This document shows positions 1 through 12,900 of a stretch of DNA of 64,000 nt, one piece after another. A model generated the notes under the pieces. The model ran no database searches, was not told the origin of the DNA, and saw only the letters and a program-made list of their open reading frames with translations. The translations under genes and the position numbers were made by a program. The DNA comes from Steinernema hermaphroditum (Eukaryota > Nematoda > Chromadorea > Rhabditida > Steinernematidae). The stretch is taken from contig CM059625.1 of assembly GCA_030435675.1 (NCBI GenBank), positions 4,774,001-4,838,000 on the forward strand. The letters are read 5' to 3'. How positions within the stretch are numbered: the first letter of the stretch is position 1; each line of letters opens with the position of its first letter.

Positions 1-3000
1 GAAAACAGCGGCCAGGAAAAGTCGAAGTTTGTGCCCACGCGCGCTTCTCCCCGCCGCGCCCCTTAACCCTGCAGAGGCCGGAGACCGATGTAACAGACGA
101 GAGCGAACGCAATTCGATTCATGTCTCTCTTCGCGCTCCCGATCACTCCTTTATAGACCGGTCGAAAAAGGCGGGTTCGCTGAGGCGAAGACGACACCGG
201 CGGCGGGGCGAAGTGACGCGGGGCCGCTTCCAAATTTCCCGGTGACGACGGCGTCGGCGGGTGGGAATACCGTAATCCGTACGAGATGCGTCGAAACACG
301 ACGTCATCGGCGGGTCGTTAATGCTTCCGTCATTCATTAACGGAAACAGGCGTCTCGATGTAGTCGCGCAAGACACAAAGTGAACCGTCGGGTTCACTAA
401 GTGCACGTTGCTCCGCGATGGAATGTCTCCTGGAATCGTCAAAAATCTCAGCAACGTCACAATCGCGTTACATCTCTATTTGACAAACAACAGAACGTAA
501 ATTGCATCTCTATAGCGAAAAACATGACAGTTTGGAGCACACCGGTCCTAGTTGATTTTCCAAATTTAGCGCTCACGTTTCGGACCTTGACTCGTCATTT
601 ACAGACACTTTGGCAATCTATGAGGAGAAACATCGAGGAGATTCAGCGTACAGAAGCATTTTAGGGTGGTTATCCCGGTAATTTTTGTTGCTGAGACACA
701 ATAAAAGAGACCAGACTGTAGAGAACAGTGGAACCCACCGGAAGCTGGCATCTACATATCTAGCCCCCGCAGAAGTAGCGGTATTGACACACTTATTCTT
801 TCAAGAACTCACATGTATGACTGAAAAGGATTATACCTAACTGATTTCTATGTATTTCGGTAACAAGAAATGAGGTTCCCCAGGGTCCAAAAAGTTCGTG
901 TTTTGTCTTCGATCGCAGTATTTGAGTGTTCATGGAAGAAACTCTCAATGACAAGCACCGAATGACTGGAATCCGTCTGTTGGATAGGAAGATGAAGGAG
1001 CGCTCCCGGGCGTTCAAGGTGAACCGCCACAAGAAGAAAATTGAATTTCTCCTGAAAGGTGGCAAACCGAAGCCCGGGAAATAGTTCAGTCGCCTAGAAG
1101 AATGGCCGCCTCCTGTAAGAGGTCTCTAGGAAGACTACGGTCCCGACGGATTGACGAGTTCACGAACAAACTGGACAGATGGAAGCACCGTGCACGTCAG
1201 GAAGCCGGAGAACGTTGCTTAACTATGCGGCACTACAACTTGTAAAATGGTGAATATCGTAATTTCTCCAGCTCTTTTTCAAACTTATACATGATATTTA
1301 GGAAACACTCCCACCTTGCTAACTTCGAAAAAGCACATTAACTGTCTCGGAATACCGCATATGCACATAAAACAACAACTTGGTGACGACAAAACCTGAC
1401 ACCCTCCTTGCTCAGTCGTGATCTGTGAACAATTCGCTTATTTCCCTAACAAGCGACCTATTCTACACGCGGCCGATCGTTGATGTGTTGTTTCTTGGCA
1501 TTACAGGCACATGTCCTTGGCAACCTATGCGATCGGGTTCAGCGAGTGAATCACGCGTTGTTTCGTTAAACTATTCGTCGAGAGTCGACCCACTCAAGAT
1601 CGAGAGCACAAAAATTGCTCGAACTGCGTGCAACAATCGGTGAAATGGGTGCGAATGAGTCAGGTTAACGCCAGCCTAAGAAAACAGCAATTACAGGGTG
1701 CAGCCGTCCTTTACACGAAATTAAATTGGGAAGTCATTTGCAGAAAAGGCGAGAAGACGGAACCGCCAACGCGCGCAGTGGTTTGCCGTCAGTGTTGAGC
1801 GAATGTAAATTGGTCAACTTGAACATCGGGAACGCGTTTGCTCGGAATGCAGATCAAAAATACGTCACTATCTCAACGTGTCATCGCCATTTAAAACAAC
1901 AAAAGAGCTTTTTGTGCAACGTTAATCAAACGAATACGATATATCTTGCAGAAGAGCCGGGTTCAAACTACAAAAGAATTGTAACCTACGTAAGTTACCT
2001 ACGTACGGCGCTGTCCAATATATCTGTTTCTTGAAAAGGGTCCGGATCCCACTCTGTACACCGAAATGCCCAAAAGATGGTAATCGGTACAACCTGAGGA
2101 GTATATAAATTTTATGGCCTCATAGCAAAAGGTGCATGTCGTCGGTACGAAGACGGTCGTACGTCATCATGCAAGTCGACTTCTATACGATTTCATGAAC
2201 ATAGTTTGGTTTTTGGACAACAGAAACACTGGATCCTAGGACCGAGGCTTGCCTGAAAGGGAGTGTATGTTAGGTTCTTAAGTAACCAAAACGATTGTAG
2301 CTGCCAGGTCGGAAATCGTAGGAGGTTCCGAGAATGCATGGCAAGCGACGCTAAAAATAGATGACCTTTCATGTCGCATATTTTCAAACATAGGTGTCTA
2401 GAGAGTGTCAAAATTTTAGCAATTATTAAAGCGGATGCCTGCGAGGCAATATGGATATCGGTTTTGGAACATTGACCAGAACTCAAGAATCCCTTTTTGT
2501 GCAGTAAATGTTGTTTGTTGTTGTACTTTCGGTGATTTGGAATGGATTCGAAAGCATCGTTTGTGTTTTGTGACTTCACGACTTTTTCCAGGCATGCTTT
2601 GCTTCATGAATCAAAGGCGTTCGTTCTTTCATGACACCGAATAACAGAGAAAACAAAGGATGTCTCTCGTAGCCGGCTTCATCCCTGGCATGGCGCTGAT
2701 GTTGAACAAGTCGGTGGCGGTGCATCTGCGAATCGGCAAAACTCCAGAAACGGCGACGGATCTTCTACGTTCTCGGGGCGTTTGGGGCACAGATGCGGCT
2801 TCGGAGTTCGCATGTTCTACAAAGAGATGGGTCCTTGGTCCGGAAGTCGCATCTTCGTCGGTGGTGGTGTATTCAGAGCTTGGGTGATGTTCGGGATGAC
2901 TTCTCACACAGCTGGAGTCCTGGCATTGGGCATCTTGTTTGTCAGCTCTGCTACGAATCCGACTTCCGGGTGTTCCAATCTCCTCTGGAAGCCGAAACAC

Positions 3001-3727
3001 TTTCAACTGCCACAGGGTTTGTGCCATCACGAGACACTACACATTCGAGAGCATATTGCACTTACAGATAATTTTAGCCGATCACTGATTGCTCGGCGAA
3101 ATACACTACTGAAACAACTCGTAGATATCATGTAGAAAAAATCGCGAAACTTTGTTAATTTCATACAACTGATCGACTTTCGTTCAGACACCGCTACGCT
3201 ACGTAGTACTCTGTCTGCTACAATCGAGCAGGTGATTTGTTACAGTTTGCTCGATTACTGAAATGAGTCAATCACTGCCACCGTATTTTGTGTCGTCACA
3301 GACTGTAGTACTTTCATTAAGAGGTCATGGCGATCGCTGAGTGCAGGAACCTTTAATGTAGGACTAAGAGGGAATAAAATGGGTTCATCCATGGTGTGTT
3401 GTGGTTATTTTTATATGTGCTGTTCTTCAGTATTTTCGTAACGAGAAAGCGGACATGGGGTATGCGGAAGCTGCGATAAGCGTGCCGGATAATGTATTGT
3501 GTCGGTCATTCGTACTCTAAATTTGCATTGAAATGGGTTGATGCATTATCATGACCACTCAAAGCATTGCTTAAACAGTGATGTTTCAGATGCAGTGGCC
3601 CCCGGAGTCTTGTCGTCCTTTTACGGTACATTTCATCGTTAACTCTCGAATCGTTATAATAAATATGTTGGTCATATCACAGATGAACGTGGATGCACGG
3701 AAAGCATTCTTCTGATTGTCCAGCAGA
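1..3727. other. Gene-poor left flank
   Basis: No multi-exon gene could be built here and no family was recognised. The first 300 bases are GC-richer than the rest and could be the 5' flank of a gene lying further left. Two short basic reading frames (932-1084 and 1102-1245, plus) and a pair of overlapping opposite-strand frames around 2629-3135 are the only protein-like stretches. None has convincing splice signals or a family match. No tRNA or rRNA was seen. Confidence 0.5.
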
Positions 3728-6150
3728 TCAAAGAATGACTTCGCTGACTTTCCTCAAGGCCAACTGTGCGTCGATTTTGGAATGTGCTTCTTTGGCGGCA
3801 TAGTGAGCGGCGGCGAATACTGCAGGCGAGCACTCGGTCATCACGTAGAACGAATACTTGTGCACGTCGACGGATCGCTCACGCAGATTCTCGACAACAC
3901 CTGAAAAAAAGGAATATCGTTGAGGGAACATTGAAGTTATTCGGCTATACCTCGTTCCATTAGGGCCCAACTGCCGAAGACCGATCCTATCAATAGGACG
4001 GGAACTTCTTTGCGCATTTCCTAAAATTTACTTTGTACATAGGTTCTGTAGTGAGAGGTACCGAGTCGTAATGACGGGATATGGCTACCAAATGGTCGGA
4101 TAGTATCTTTCCTGCATCCGTGAAGAGCTGCGCACAGAGGGGATCCGTTGAAACATCTAAAGCATGAATAGGCATGACTATATATGAAGTTAAACCAAAG
4201 TAAAAGAGGGTGTAAGTGCGCTATATTTTTTGTTCTAAAGATAGGCACTGTATCTGACTCAACCCAGATTCGAATCGTTCTACATTCGGAAAATAAACTC
4301 ACGTTCAGCGATGGTTTTCGTGATTTGGGCTACCCGCGCCTTCACAAAGCCGTTCCCATAAAAGTGCGGAAGCAGTTGGCTGTTCTCGGTCACGTCAAAG
4401 TGACTGTACACGATTCTCCTCACTACATCCGTACTGTGTTCCGATATATGGAAACCGTCGTCGTGATCGAAGAGCGTCTTGACGGCCCTGTGTGCGATCC
4501 AGAAGCCGCTTCCTTCGTCGCCAAGCATGTGCCCCCATCCGCCACATCCAAAGACTTCGCCGTTTTTCGTCAGTAGACGGCAGTTGGACCCAGTTCCAGA
4601 AATCATTATCACCCCGCCAGCAGGGAAGTATCCGTGAAGAGGAACTATCGCATCGGAGTCCATGAAGTGCTGCTCGGCAATGTCTCCATGTTCGATTTGC
4701 AGATAGTTGATAAAGTCGTTGACGTACTTCTTGTCTTCCGCGCCGGACATTCCATACCCCTGAATTCAATGACTATACAGTATGGTGTAGCGAGCGAGAA
4801 TTGCCACTACAGAAGGCACCATGGCAAGGTACTACAGTCACAAAAATGTGCCCACAAACTGCGTTTTTAGGCAGATCCCAAATCTTGATTCGAGTGGGAT
4901 ATATAGCTATACCTTATCCTCACTAACTCGAGGTCGTATGTATACAGACAGTCACCGATTGTAAGAATAAATTGATCTGTCTTAGGGGTTACTGCAATAT
5001 TGAAATGCTGTCGACAGCTTCTTGTGGACAAGGCTGCATCAGCCACACTAGTGAGCTTATAGGTTTTAATAGAAGACGACTTACAATGGCAGTCACCGGC
5101 AGTGAAACATTGTTCTCTTTGGCGTGCGCCCTGATTGCAGTGGCCAGGGTGTCGGACACGTTCTCGAAGCCGTTGAGAAGAGGATTCGAGGTTCCGAACT
5201 GTATCGTTCGCCCTATCTGAGTTCCGTTGGCACGAAGAAATGCGATTTTCGTTCCTGATCCGCCACTTAAATGACTCATTTTTGTACTAAGCGCCGAAAA
5301 GACAACGCACCCCTCGACGCCGATGTACACCTCCTCCTTGTCGGTCTGCCTTGCCGTCATCCTAATGAGCTGAATCTCCTTGTACGTCCCTTCACTGAAC
5401 ACGCTGGCAGTACGGACGAGTCGACAGTCGATTTGGTAGAATTCGCCCAAGTCGAAAATGAAATCGCAAGCACTGAAAACAAGGGGAACCAGTGACAGAC
5501 CACAAATCCCGGATTAACAAACCACGTACTCGCGTAATTGGTAGGTCGTATAGAACGGCACGCCCGGGAACGCGACGACGATGAGCTGGTGCAGAGCTCT
5601 CATGATCGGCTCAAATAGATCTTCAGTGTAAAAAATGTCCGATGCGATAATATAGTCCAACTTGGAGAACTGCGCCCGAATGGCATTGACGATGCGCTCG
5701 GTGGCCAGTTCGTTCATGAGATCGAACGTCTAAACAGAACGGAACTGACGAGAGCACGCCGAAGAGCAGTCTCACCCGCACGTGGAGTCCCTTGACGGCT
5801 GCACATTTCATTCGCGTTGTACCCTGCAGCAAATCAAAGATCGATTAGCACAAACATGTTCCCGACTACCTGGAGAACGTTGTCTGTGGCCATGACGTTT
5901 TCCTGTCCACATCTGATTGCCACGACACTGGCATGGGCCAGACCACATCCCAGCTCTAGGGCTGCACTGTTTTCTTGGCTGCTTTTGAAAATCTCTTTGT
6001 TAGACAGCATGAAATTGCCTATAATCTACACATGTTCTATAAGAACTAGTCGACAAATTCCTTACAGAGTATTTGACATGATGGCCACACAACTGATCCG
6101 AAGTCTCTTTCATCCAGGTGTTGATAGTTGATGTCTGCTACGTCGGTCAT
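3728..6150 (-). CDS. METTL23/NAGK: METTL23-type methyltransferase fused to N-acetylglucosamine kinase
   Basis: Ten exons read on the minus strand: 6150-6066, 6018-5870, 5823-5776, 5729-5530, 5472-5311, 5265-5085, 4759-4303, 4156-4062, 4020-3951 and 3900-3728. All phases join and give 539 residues. Residues about 17-198 resemble METTL23, a SAM-dependent protein arginine methyltransferase: VWP near 21, motif I LELGCG at 49-54, ATD at 72-74 and DYIIASDIFY at 119-128. Residues about 207-539 resemble NAGK, which phosphorylates GlcNAc to GlcNAc-6-phosphate. They show the phosphate loop GVEGGGSGTK at 212-221, the probable catalytic Asp311, SGTGSNCR at 329-336 and CGGWGHMLGDEGSG at 347-360. Exon 5 codes for both the methyltransferase end and the kinase start with no stop between, so the fusion is in the reading frame itself. 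Introns are short, 41-65 nt in the kinase half. The start codon lies directly after an ATTTCAG acceptor. METTL23 and NAGK are separate genes in vertebrates. Confidence 0.85.
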
Positions 6151-7358
6151 CTGAAATTTTGATGAAGGATGTTCAGACAGCTACTTTTGTTGCAATTACA
6201 CGCAAGCATATCAATGACAGTTTTCTCGGTTAATTACCAGAGAGGTTCTTAAGAAGAGAAGGAAATCTGAAAAAACAAATAAATAGGAATTTGACACTGA
6301 CAAGCGATGCAGGCAGCATCGGAAATTTTGGTAGTCGATAATGGCTATTGTACTTCCTAAACTATTGCTCAGCGATTGTTTTGGTTTCAGAAGAAAATAT
6401 GCATATCTTTGTCACGTATCTACCTGATATGAAGTTATGTATGTCACATGAACTCAGCCAGCTATCAGTTTAGGGCAAGATTCCTTTCTTGGCGCCTCAC
6501 TATCGACCAGCCTATCGATTTCACTTGCGGACTTTGCATTGTTTTCTGTTAGGTAAAAGTTGCACTGTTGTCCAAAAAGCACAGCGAATCTCAGCCTGGA
6601 ATATGTCCTGGAATGTCCCAACCTAAAGGAAACGACCATCGTAAAAGTGCCGATAAATGTAGCAGATATTGTTGCTCATATTTTCATCAGGAGTTTCAAG
6701 TTTGGCAAGGCGTTATCATACTGATCATTAAAAATCAAACACGACGTCTAAAAAGCGGTCTTAAGACAGATGTATACTGGCACTAGAACCAGACAGTAAC
6801 GAAATTAGGCAGGTTTAACATTGTACAGATTCAGAGACGTTGTTTATCGCGAACGTATTGGAACTGCTCACATTGTTGATGCACAATGTTATCGATTATT
6901 TGTTGCTGCTTACCTTAAGACACATTGTTCTATACTTGGACTTTCAAATTTGTCAATATGCATCGCCTCGAGCCATGGTACCGCAACTACGACCATGGTT
7001 TTCTACTCGTTGGATATCTGCGGATTTTCCCTGCGAGATCATGTCAGTTTACAGTGCGAACAATGCGTGAAGCCATGGATATCAGTTACCAACAGTTCAT
7101 GGCGGGAACCCATTTCACTCTGGCGAACCAGCGCTAACCACACACATGGTCCCAACGCGATTGTTTCGCACGACGGTAGAGAATCTGAAGTTTACTAATT
7201 TTAACACAATTCACAAATAGAAATTTGCAGTTTTCGACGAAGACTCGAATGCGTTTTTGTTTTCACATGTGCATGCGTGGGATCGCGACCGGCGTCTCGG
7301 CTCTACAGCAGATCATTGTCTAATCGACACAATCGACTCACTGCTCCTGTGCTTTCAG
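6151..7358. other. Divergent intergenic region
   Basis: This 1.2 kb separates the outward-pointing 5' ends of the methyltransferase-kinase gene and eIF3L, so it probably carries both promoters. No TATA box or initiator could be assigned. A possible 59-codon frame (6958-7137, plus) has protein-like composition but no recognised family. The splice acceptor TTTCAG at 7353-7358 precedes eIF3L. Confidence 0.5.
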
Positions 7359-7368
7359 GTTAGACACC

Positions 7369-9953
7369 ATGGCTCCTCGTGGAGATAAGTTTAACGACAA
7401 AGACGACCATTATGGCCGACGTGGAAGTATCTGTAGGTGTTGTGTCGCCTGCCGCCTATTCAAAATTCTACTTTAGCCGAGTACTCGGATTATGGGGATG
7501 ATGAGCTTCCCAATGAGGTTGTTCAGTACCTCATCTACTTCAAACGAATGATCGAGGAGAAGAACGTTCCCCAGATCCAGGGACTCTACGAGCACGGATG
7601 GCCCGACCTCACTGAGCGTTTCTTCAACGAGAAGATGTGGCCTGATGAGAACGTCGTCGAGAACATCGTCGGCTCCGACAACAAGCTTTTCATCATTCTC
7701 TACAAAGAGCTCTACTTCCGCGACCTCTACGGGCGCATGTCGCGTGGCCCTACCCTTGCCGTCCGCTACGATTCCTACATGAACTACCAGGATCTGTTTG
7801 CGGAAATCCTAAGCAACGCCGAGACGCCCATCCTGCTCCGTTTGCCGAACATCTGGCTCTGGGACATCGTTGACGAGTTCGTCTACCAGTTCCAGGCCTT
7901 CTGTCTTTACAAGGCCAACCCCACCAAGCGATCGCCCGAAGACGTTGACGACCTGGTCGAGATCGAGAACAACCAGAACGTGAGTTGTGTTTGAGTATAT
8001 TTACGCCACTGTAACGCAGAATATGATACATCCCAAAGCGGCTAGCCGTATCTAAGCGAAATCGTGTACAGATTTTGTGTTTAAAACGCATTACTTCAAC
8101 TCAGATTTTGTAATAAGCGAAGTAGGAATAGTTAAACAATAGGAAACTAAGGTTTACAACAAGGCAATACTAACTGTAAGAGTTGTTTTTCAGTCTTCTA
8201 TCTTTCAACAATTTTAAGTTCTATATTCGTATGTACACTGAACGGAAGCGTATCGTATTTCCTAGTCAAAATTACTTGATGCTTGGAATACAAAACACTG
8301 CCACATTCTCCTGCATGTAACGCGCATTTCAGGCTTGGAATATCTACCCCGTTCTGAACATCCTGTACTCTCTCCTCAGCAAATCTCAGATCAACGAGCA
8401 GCTTCACGCTATTCGCGACGGAAAGAACCCCGACGACGTCGCCGACGAGTTCGGACGCAACGAGCTCTACTTCAAGCTGGGTTATTTCTCCCTCATTGGA
8501 CTTCTACGCACCCATGTCCTTCTCGGAGACTATCACCAAGCCCTGCAGACCGTCGAGAACCTCGAGTTCGACCCTAAGGTGGGAAGGATAGATCTTGTTC
8601 AATAATACATTCCTCATCTACAGGGACTATACAACACCGTTCCCTCGTGCTTCGTCACTCTGCACTACTTCGTCGGATTCTCGCACATGATGATGCGCAA
8701 CTACGGCGAGGCAACGAAGATCTTCATCAACTGCCTACTCTATATCCAGCGTACCAAGAGTCTGCAGCAACAACAGCAGCCCAACAAAAAGAACTACCAG
8801 TACGACGTGATCGGAAAGACCAACGATCAGCTCTTCCATCTTTTGTCCATTTGCTTGGCTCTTCAGCCCCAGCGTATCGACGAGGCCATCCAGTCACAGC
8901 TCTACGAAAAGACCGGTGACCGCATGCTCCGCATGACCAACGGGTAAGTTACCTAAGAAATTAGTTTAACTTTTTGTTATAATGAAATACCTAAAAGCTG
9001 TTCCACTTCAAAATGGACAGACTAAAGCTCACATATTGAACTCCTACTGTTTTTGGAAGCTATTCTGACTGCATTCCGGAAATTCTAGTCAATGAGAAGG
9101 CAAATACAGATCATTGTACGGCTATAACACACATTTTTGACCCGGCAAAAACTCGCAACCGTCTCAAACCTCTTTTTCTTTCGCCCAGAAAATTGGCCAG
9201 TGTGTTTTATTGGAAAGTTCAGTCACGTTAAACGCTAATCACCCTTAACAGGATTATCCTTTCCAGTGAATTCTCTCCTAAGTTGTATGATCGTTGATTT
9301 TTCTTTAATATTGGATAATTTCAAGATGCCCTGCAATCTGTATACCCTTCTTAAACCCAATAATTTCAGAGACATCGACGAGTTCAAGAACGCTTTCCAA
9401 ACCGGATGTCCTAAGTTCCTCTCTCCCACGACGGTCGCCTATGAAGGCCCCAACGTCTCGAAGGAACCCCTCACGCGCCAGTGCAACGCATTCCTCGAAG
9501 GAATCGAGAGTCAGATCTCGCTCCCCATCCTGCGTGGATACCTGCAGCTGTACACGTCTCTGTCGACGGAGAAACTCGCTGCATTCATGGACGTTGGGCC
9601 GGATAGCTACTACACGTTCATCGGAAAACTGTTGACCTTCAAAATGATTGTCAACGAACTGGGAAAAGAGACCCACGACGGAGGCGACGTTGACGATTCG
9701 ACTACCGATCTCGACTTCTACGTTGATAAGGTTGGGGAACAACAGGTTTAGGTTACGGTATTTAATGCCTATTGTTTAGAACATGATCGTTATCGCCGAT
9801 ACCAAAGTGGGACGCAGAGTGGGCGAGTATTTCATCAAACACATCCAGAAGCTGCAAGAGGTAAGGACAAAGGATTCGGGAGTTTCTCATCCTCAGCTGC
9901 TTTAGGTTTCCGAAAAACTGAAAGCATTGGATGTCGCACCAACGGAAAGTTAA
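7369..9953 (+). CDS. EIF3L: Eukaryotic translation initiation factor 3 subunit L
   Basis: Seven exons: 7369-7432, 7477-7979, 8333-8578, 8624-8943, 9370-9730, 9780-9860 and 9906-9953. They give 540 residues, against 564 in human eIF3L. eIF3L is a PCI-domain subunit of the cytoplasmic eIF3 complex that helps load mRNA on the 40S subunit. Matching stretches include the N-terminal Tyr/Asp-rich [30 protein letters not shown], the TPR/PCI region with [20 protein letters not shown], and the C-terminal IADTKVGRR before a short tail. A TTTCAG acceptor sits ten bases before the start codon. The exon 5 donor is uncertain: 9731 (GTTGGG) matches the human junction, while a donor at 9746 would add five residues in frame. 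A polyadenylation signal was not obvious. Confidence 0.95.
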
Positions 9954-12900
9954 ATCACCGTAATTGTTGTTAATTTTGTGACACACAAATTGTTTGATTG
10001 TTGTTTTTTTTGTCTAATTTAAAGGTAATGAACGATTGTGATGGACTGGTACGCAGGCACACACACACGTGGGGCACCTCTATATGTACAATTGGCGAAT
10101 CCGACGGCCATCGGCACGCGCCACTCTCCGTGTGTTGAATCAGAGTTCTATTCAAATTGAACAAGGGAACATTGAGGGGCGGGTATGTGGCGAAATTGAG
10201 GCGCAAAAAGAGCAGTGAATGTCGAGAGGAATGCTCTCTTTTTCCGACTGAGAACTCGCTGCTTTGCAACAACTTATGTTGTTTTGTGCACGGCGTATTC
10301 GCACGTGTGGCGCGCTGCACGAATCGAGGCAACTGTCGTACTTTGACAACAAACACGACCGGAGGACACCCTCGAGCGGCTCCCGCTGAGGGTACCGTCT
10401 AGGCGATCGCCCCTCAACCACCGTTTCACTGCCGTGTCCATCCGGTGCAATCACACCTTTCCATATCCGTGCATCGTCGATCCCGATCGCCAACTGCAAA
10501 TAAGCGTTTCCACTTCCGTCATTCCATTTCGACCGAGGCGCGATTAGGGTGATCGATCAGTGGTTACACCTTGTTGTTCTCCGTTTGCGCTCCCAAACGC
10601 ACATCTTCGCACTCTGTGCTCCGGCGCGACTTCTACTGCTGCTGCTGCTCCTCTGCCAAAGGGCCCTTCTGAAGGTGGTGGAAGAGAGAAAAAGCAGGTC
10701 TTTTGAAACTCGTTCGGTGAAGAGGCACGGACGGCGTCTTCGGCGGGATGCGCGCGAGAGAAGCGCGAGAAGGGAGAAACACTTCTGTGTCTTCGTCTCC
10801 TTTGCGCAATCAGATCATCATCGCCATCATCACAGCTATGACAATTTGTCCTCTGGCGCGCACACTCAAGTCGTTTTCGCGCATTTCGCTTTGGGCGGCT
10901 GCGCGGAAAATCATTTTTGCCCTCCCTCGGCCTTCGTCCATTGTTTGTATGCACCGCATTGTGCGCGAGTCAAAATGCGCGTGAGATTAAAATGAATGCG
11001 CGTGAACACGTTGAGGGGGGTTGCCGAACGGCGCTTTCTTGTCACCGGCGGCCGAGGAATGTCCGCTCGGAACCGTTCGCTTTGTCGTTGCCCCTCCGGC
11101 TGCCCCACATTGTGACGATTGCTACTTAATCGCGTTACCGAGTGAGTCGCACTGATTGACGGACTCGCAAAAGAGGCGACTTCCCGCTGAGGGTCGACAT
11201 AATACCGTTCTTTTCTTTAGACGGTGCTTTATCGCTTTTTGCACAATTATACGTAACTGTCCTTTCGCAATGATTCATTGAACGTTTACAAACCCGGTTC
11301 CTGAAGGGCGATTCAAAGTAAACAGTTTTTGTGATTCGCACCCAAAGTGGGGATGTTGCGGAAATCGGATTTGCGATTAGATGTACGCCTGATTGGAACG
11401 GCCGTCGCAATAACTTTCTAATTAATGTTTTTTTTTTGTTCCAAGCAGATTGTTATTATTTCGTGGGCGACTGCAAACAATGCGCCTCTTGTCAGGAATT
11501 CCATTTTACTCCACTTAACACAGAGTGGTGTCTTTCTGAGGGCAAAATCAGGTGGATGACAACAATTCGATGTATTTTTAAGGACTGAGGACTCAGTGAT
11601 TCATATATATTTAGTATTTTTTGTTGATAAGGGCAGGTGAAGGAGCTCGAATTTGCCGTTCTGGTAACTGACTTCTCAAAATTCTCTGTTTAAGTTTGAG
11701 ATTATGAAGATGATTTAGACCTTCGATGACCGCCGACTGGTCCGTTCTTTGAGACATAAATTGCAAATAAGGAACCATCTTGTGCTCTTTGAAAGCATCC
11801 GGAACTAGAAGGATCGCATCAATTTCAGTTTTCTCTTTTCCCACTTAATTTAGTGCTGCTTTAAGCCAATAATTTTTATGTTGACGGGTGTCAGTCCTTC
11901 GAAGTGATTTATGGCATTCTTCAAAAGCCGGTTTAACGGTTGTAGTCGTAAACCAAATCGCTTTCATAACCTTCTTTTTGTTACATTCGGAAACGTTTCG
12001 ATCGGTAAAATAAATTCTTGTTTCAAACTCAAACAGATCTGAATTTTTGCCAAACAAAAGCGAATCTTGAGGCACTCGTTAAGTTAAGCCAATATTTTCA
12101 CCGTTCTAATGTTTCATATCCTCTTTGCTGAGCACTTACAAAACCTGTTTCGAATTGCTTTAAATCGTGCTTTAAGTAAACAGTTTTTATGGTGATGAAA
12201 CGTACTTTGATCCAGGAAAGTCTGGTTCGAATTTGGCGTAAAATCGGATTTGATCGAATTGAAATCAATCTTATCGACGACAACATTCTTTATCAATTTG
12301 CGAAAGTCATTCTGCCAACAGCCTCTCTCATTTTAAATCCTAGATTCCACTCTATTGAGGATTAAAGCATTGTCTGCGGGGAAGCTGTACTTTCTCCGCC
12401 GCCTTCTCGGTGTTCTAAAACTTTACATTTTAGAGTAGTCTTCGATTTCCGAAGTGTTTACTTGCCGCTTGTTTCCGCGCGCTTTAACGACTCAGCATTA
12501 GTTTGCTCTTCTACTTCTTGTAGGTGCTTGGAAAACACTCGAAAATACGACGAGAATTTGGCTGATTCGTGTTTTTTGTCGGATGTAACTTGTCGCTTAT
12601 AACACTTCAATATTTCAAATATAACATTTATGTGTTTTCAGGCAAGCATATTGTTCATTACTTTTCGGTAGCTGAAGTGTCCTCATACTAGAACCCCCAG
12701 CTTTGGATTTTACGAAGTAGAGCCTTGCTTAACGTACTGAAACAACAATGAGGCACGTCATTAGTAAAGACACCTGCCAAGATACCTTCATTAGAGGCGA
12801 TTATCATTCGCTCCTTTGTTAGCAAGTACACTGTGAAATCGTGGCTTTGTCTTTGTGTGGTAAACATGGTTAAGAATAGAGCTATATGCGAAACGTGGTC

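Noticed and set aside
1930..1990. tRNA-like B box (GGGTTCAAACT)
   Set aside because: No matching A box or cloverleaf could be drawn around it.
5358..5450. Separate start for an independent NAGK gene within exon 5
   Set aside because: An internal ATG exists at 5360, but the methyltransferase frame runs through it without a stop, so a separate gene is not needed. Kept only as a possible alternative start.
9305..9742. 145-codon minus-strand frame
   Set aside because: It is antisense to eIF3L exon 5, which matches the family closely.
11286..12260. Apparent direct repeat around AAAGTAAACAGTTTTT / AAGTAAACAGTTTTT
   Set aside because: Similarity fades within a few tens of bases and is explained by AT-rich composition.
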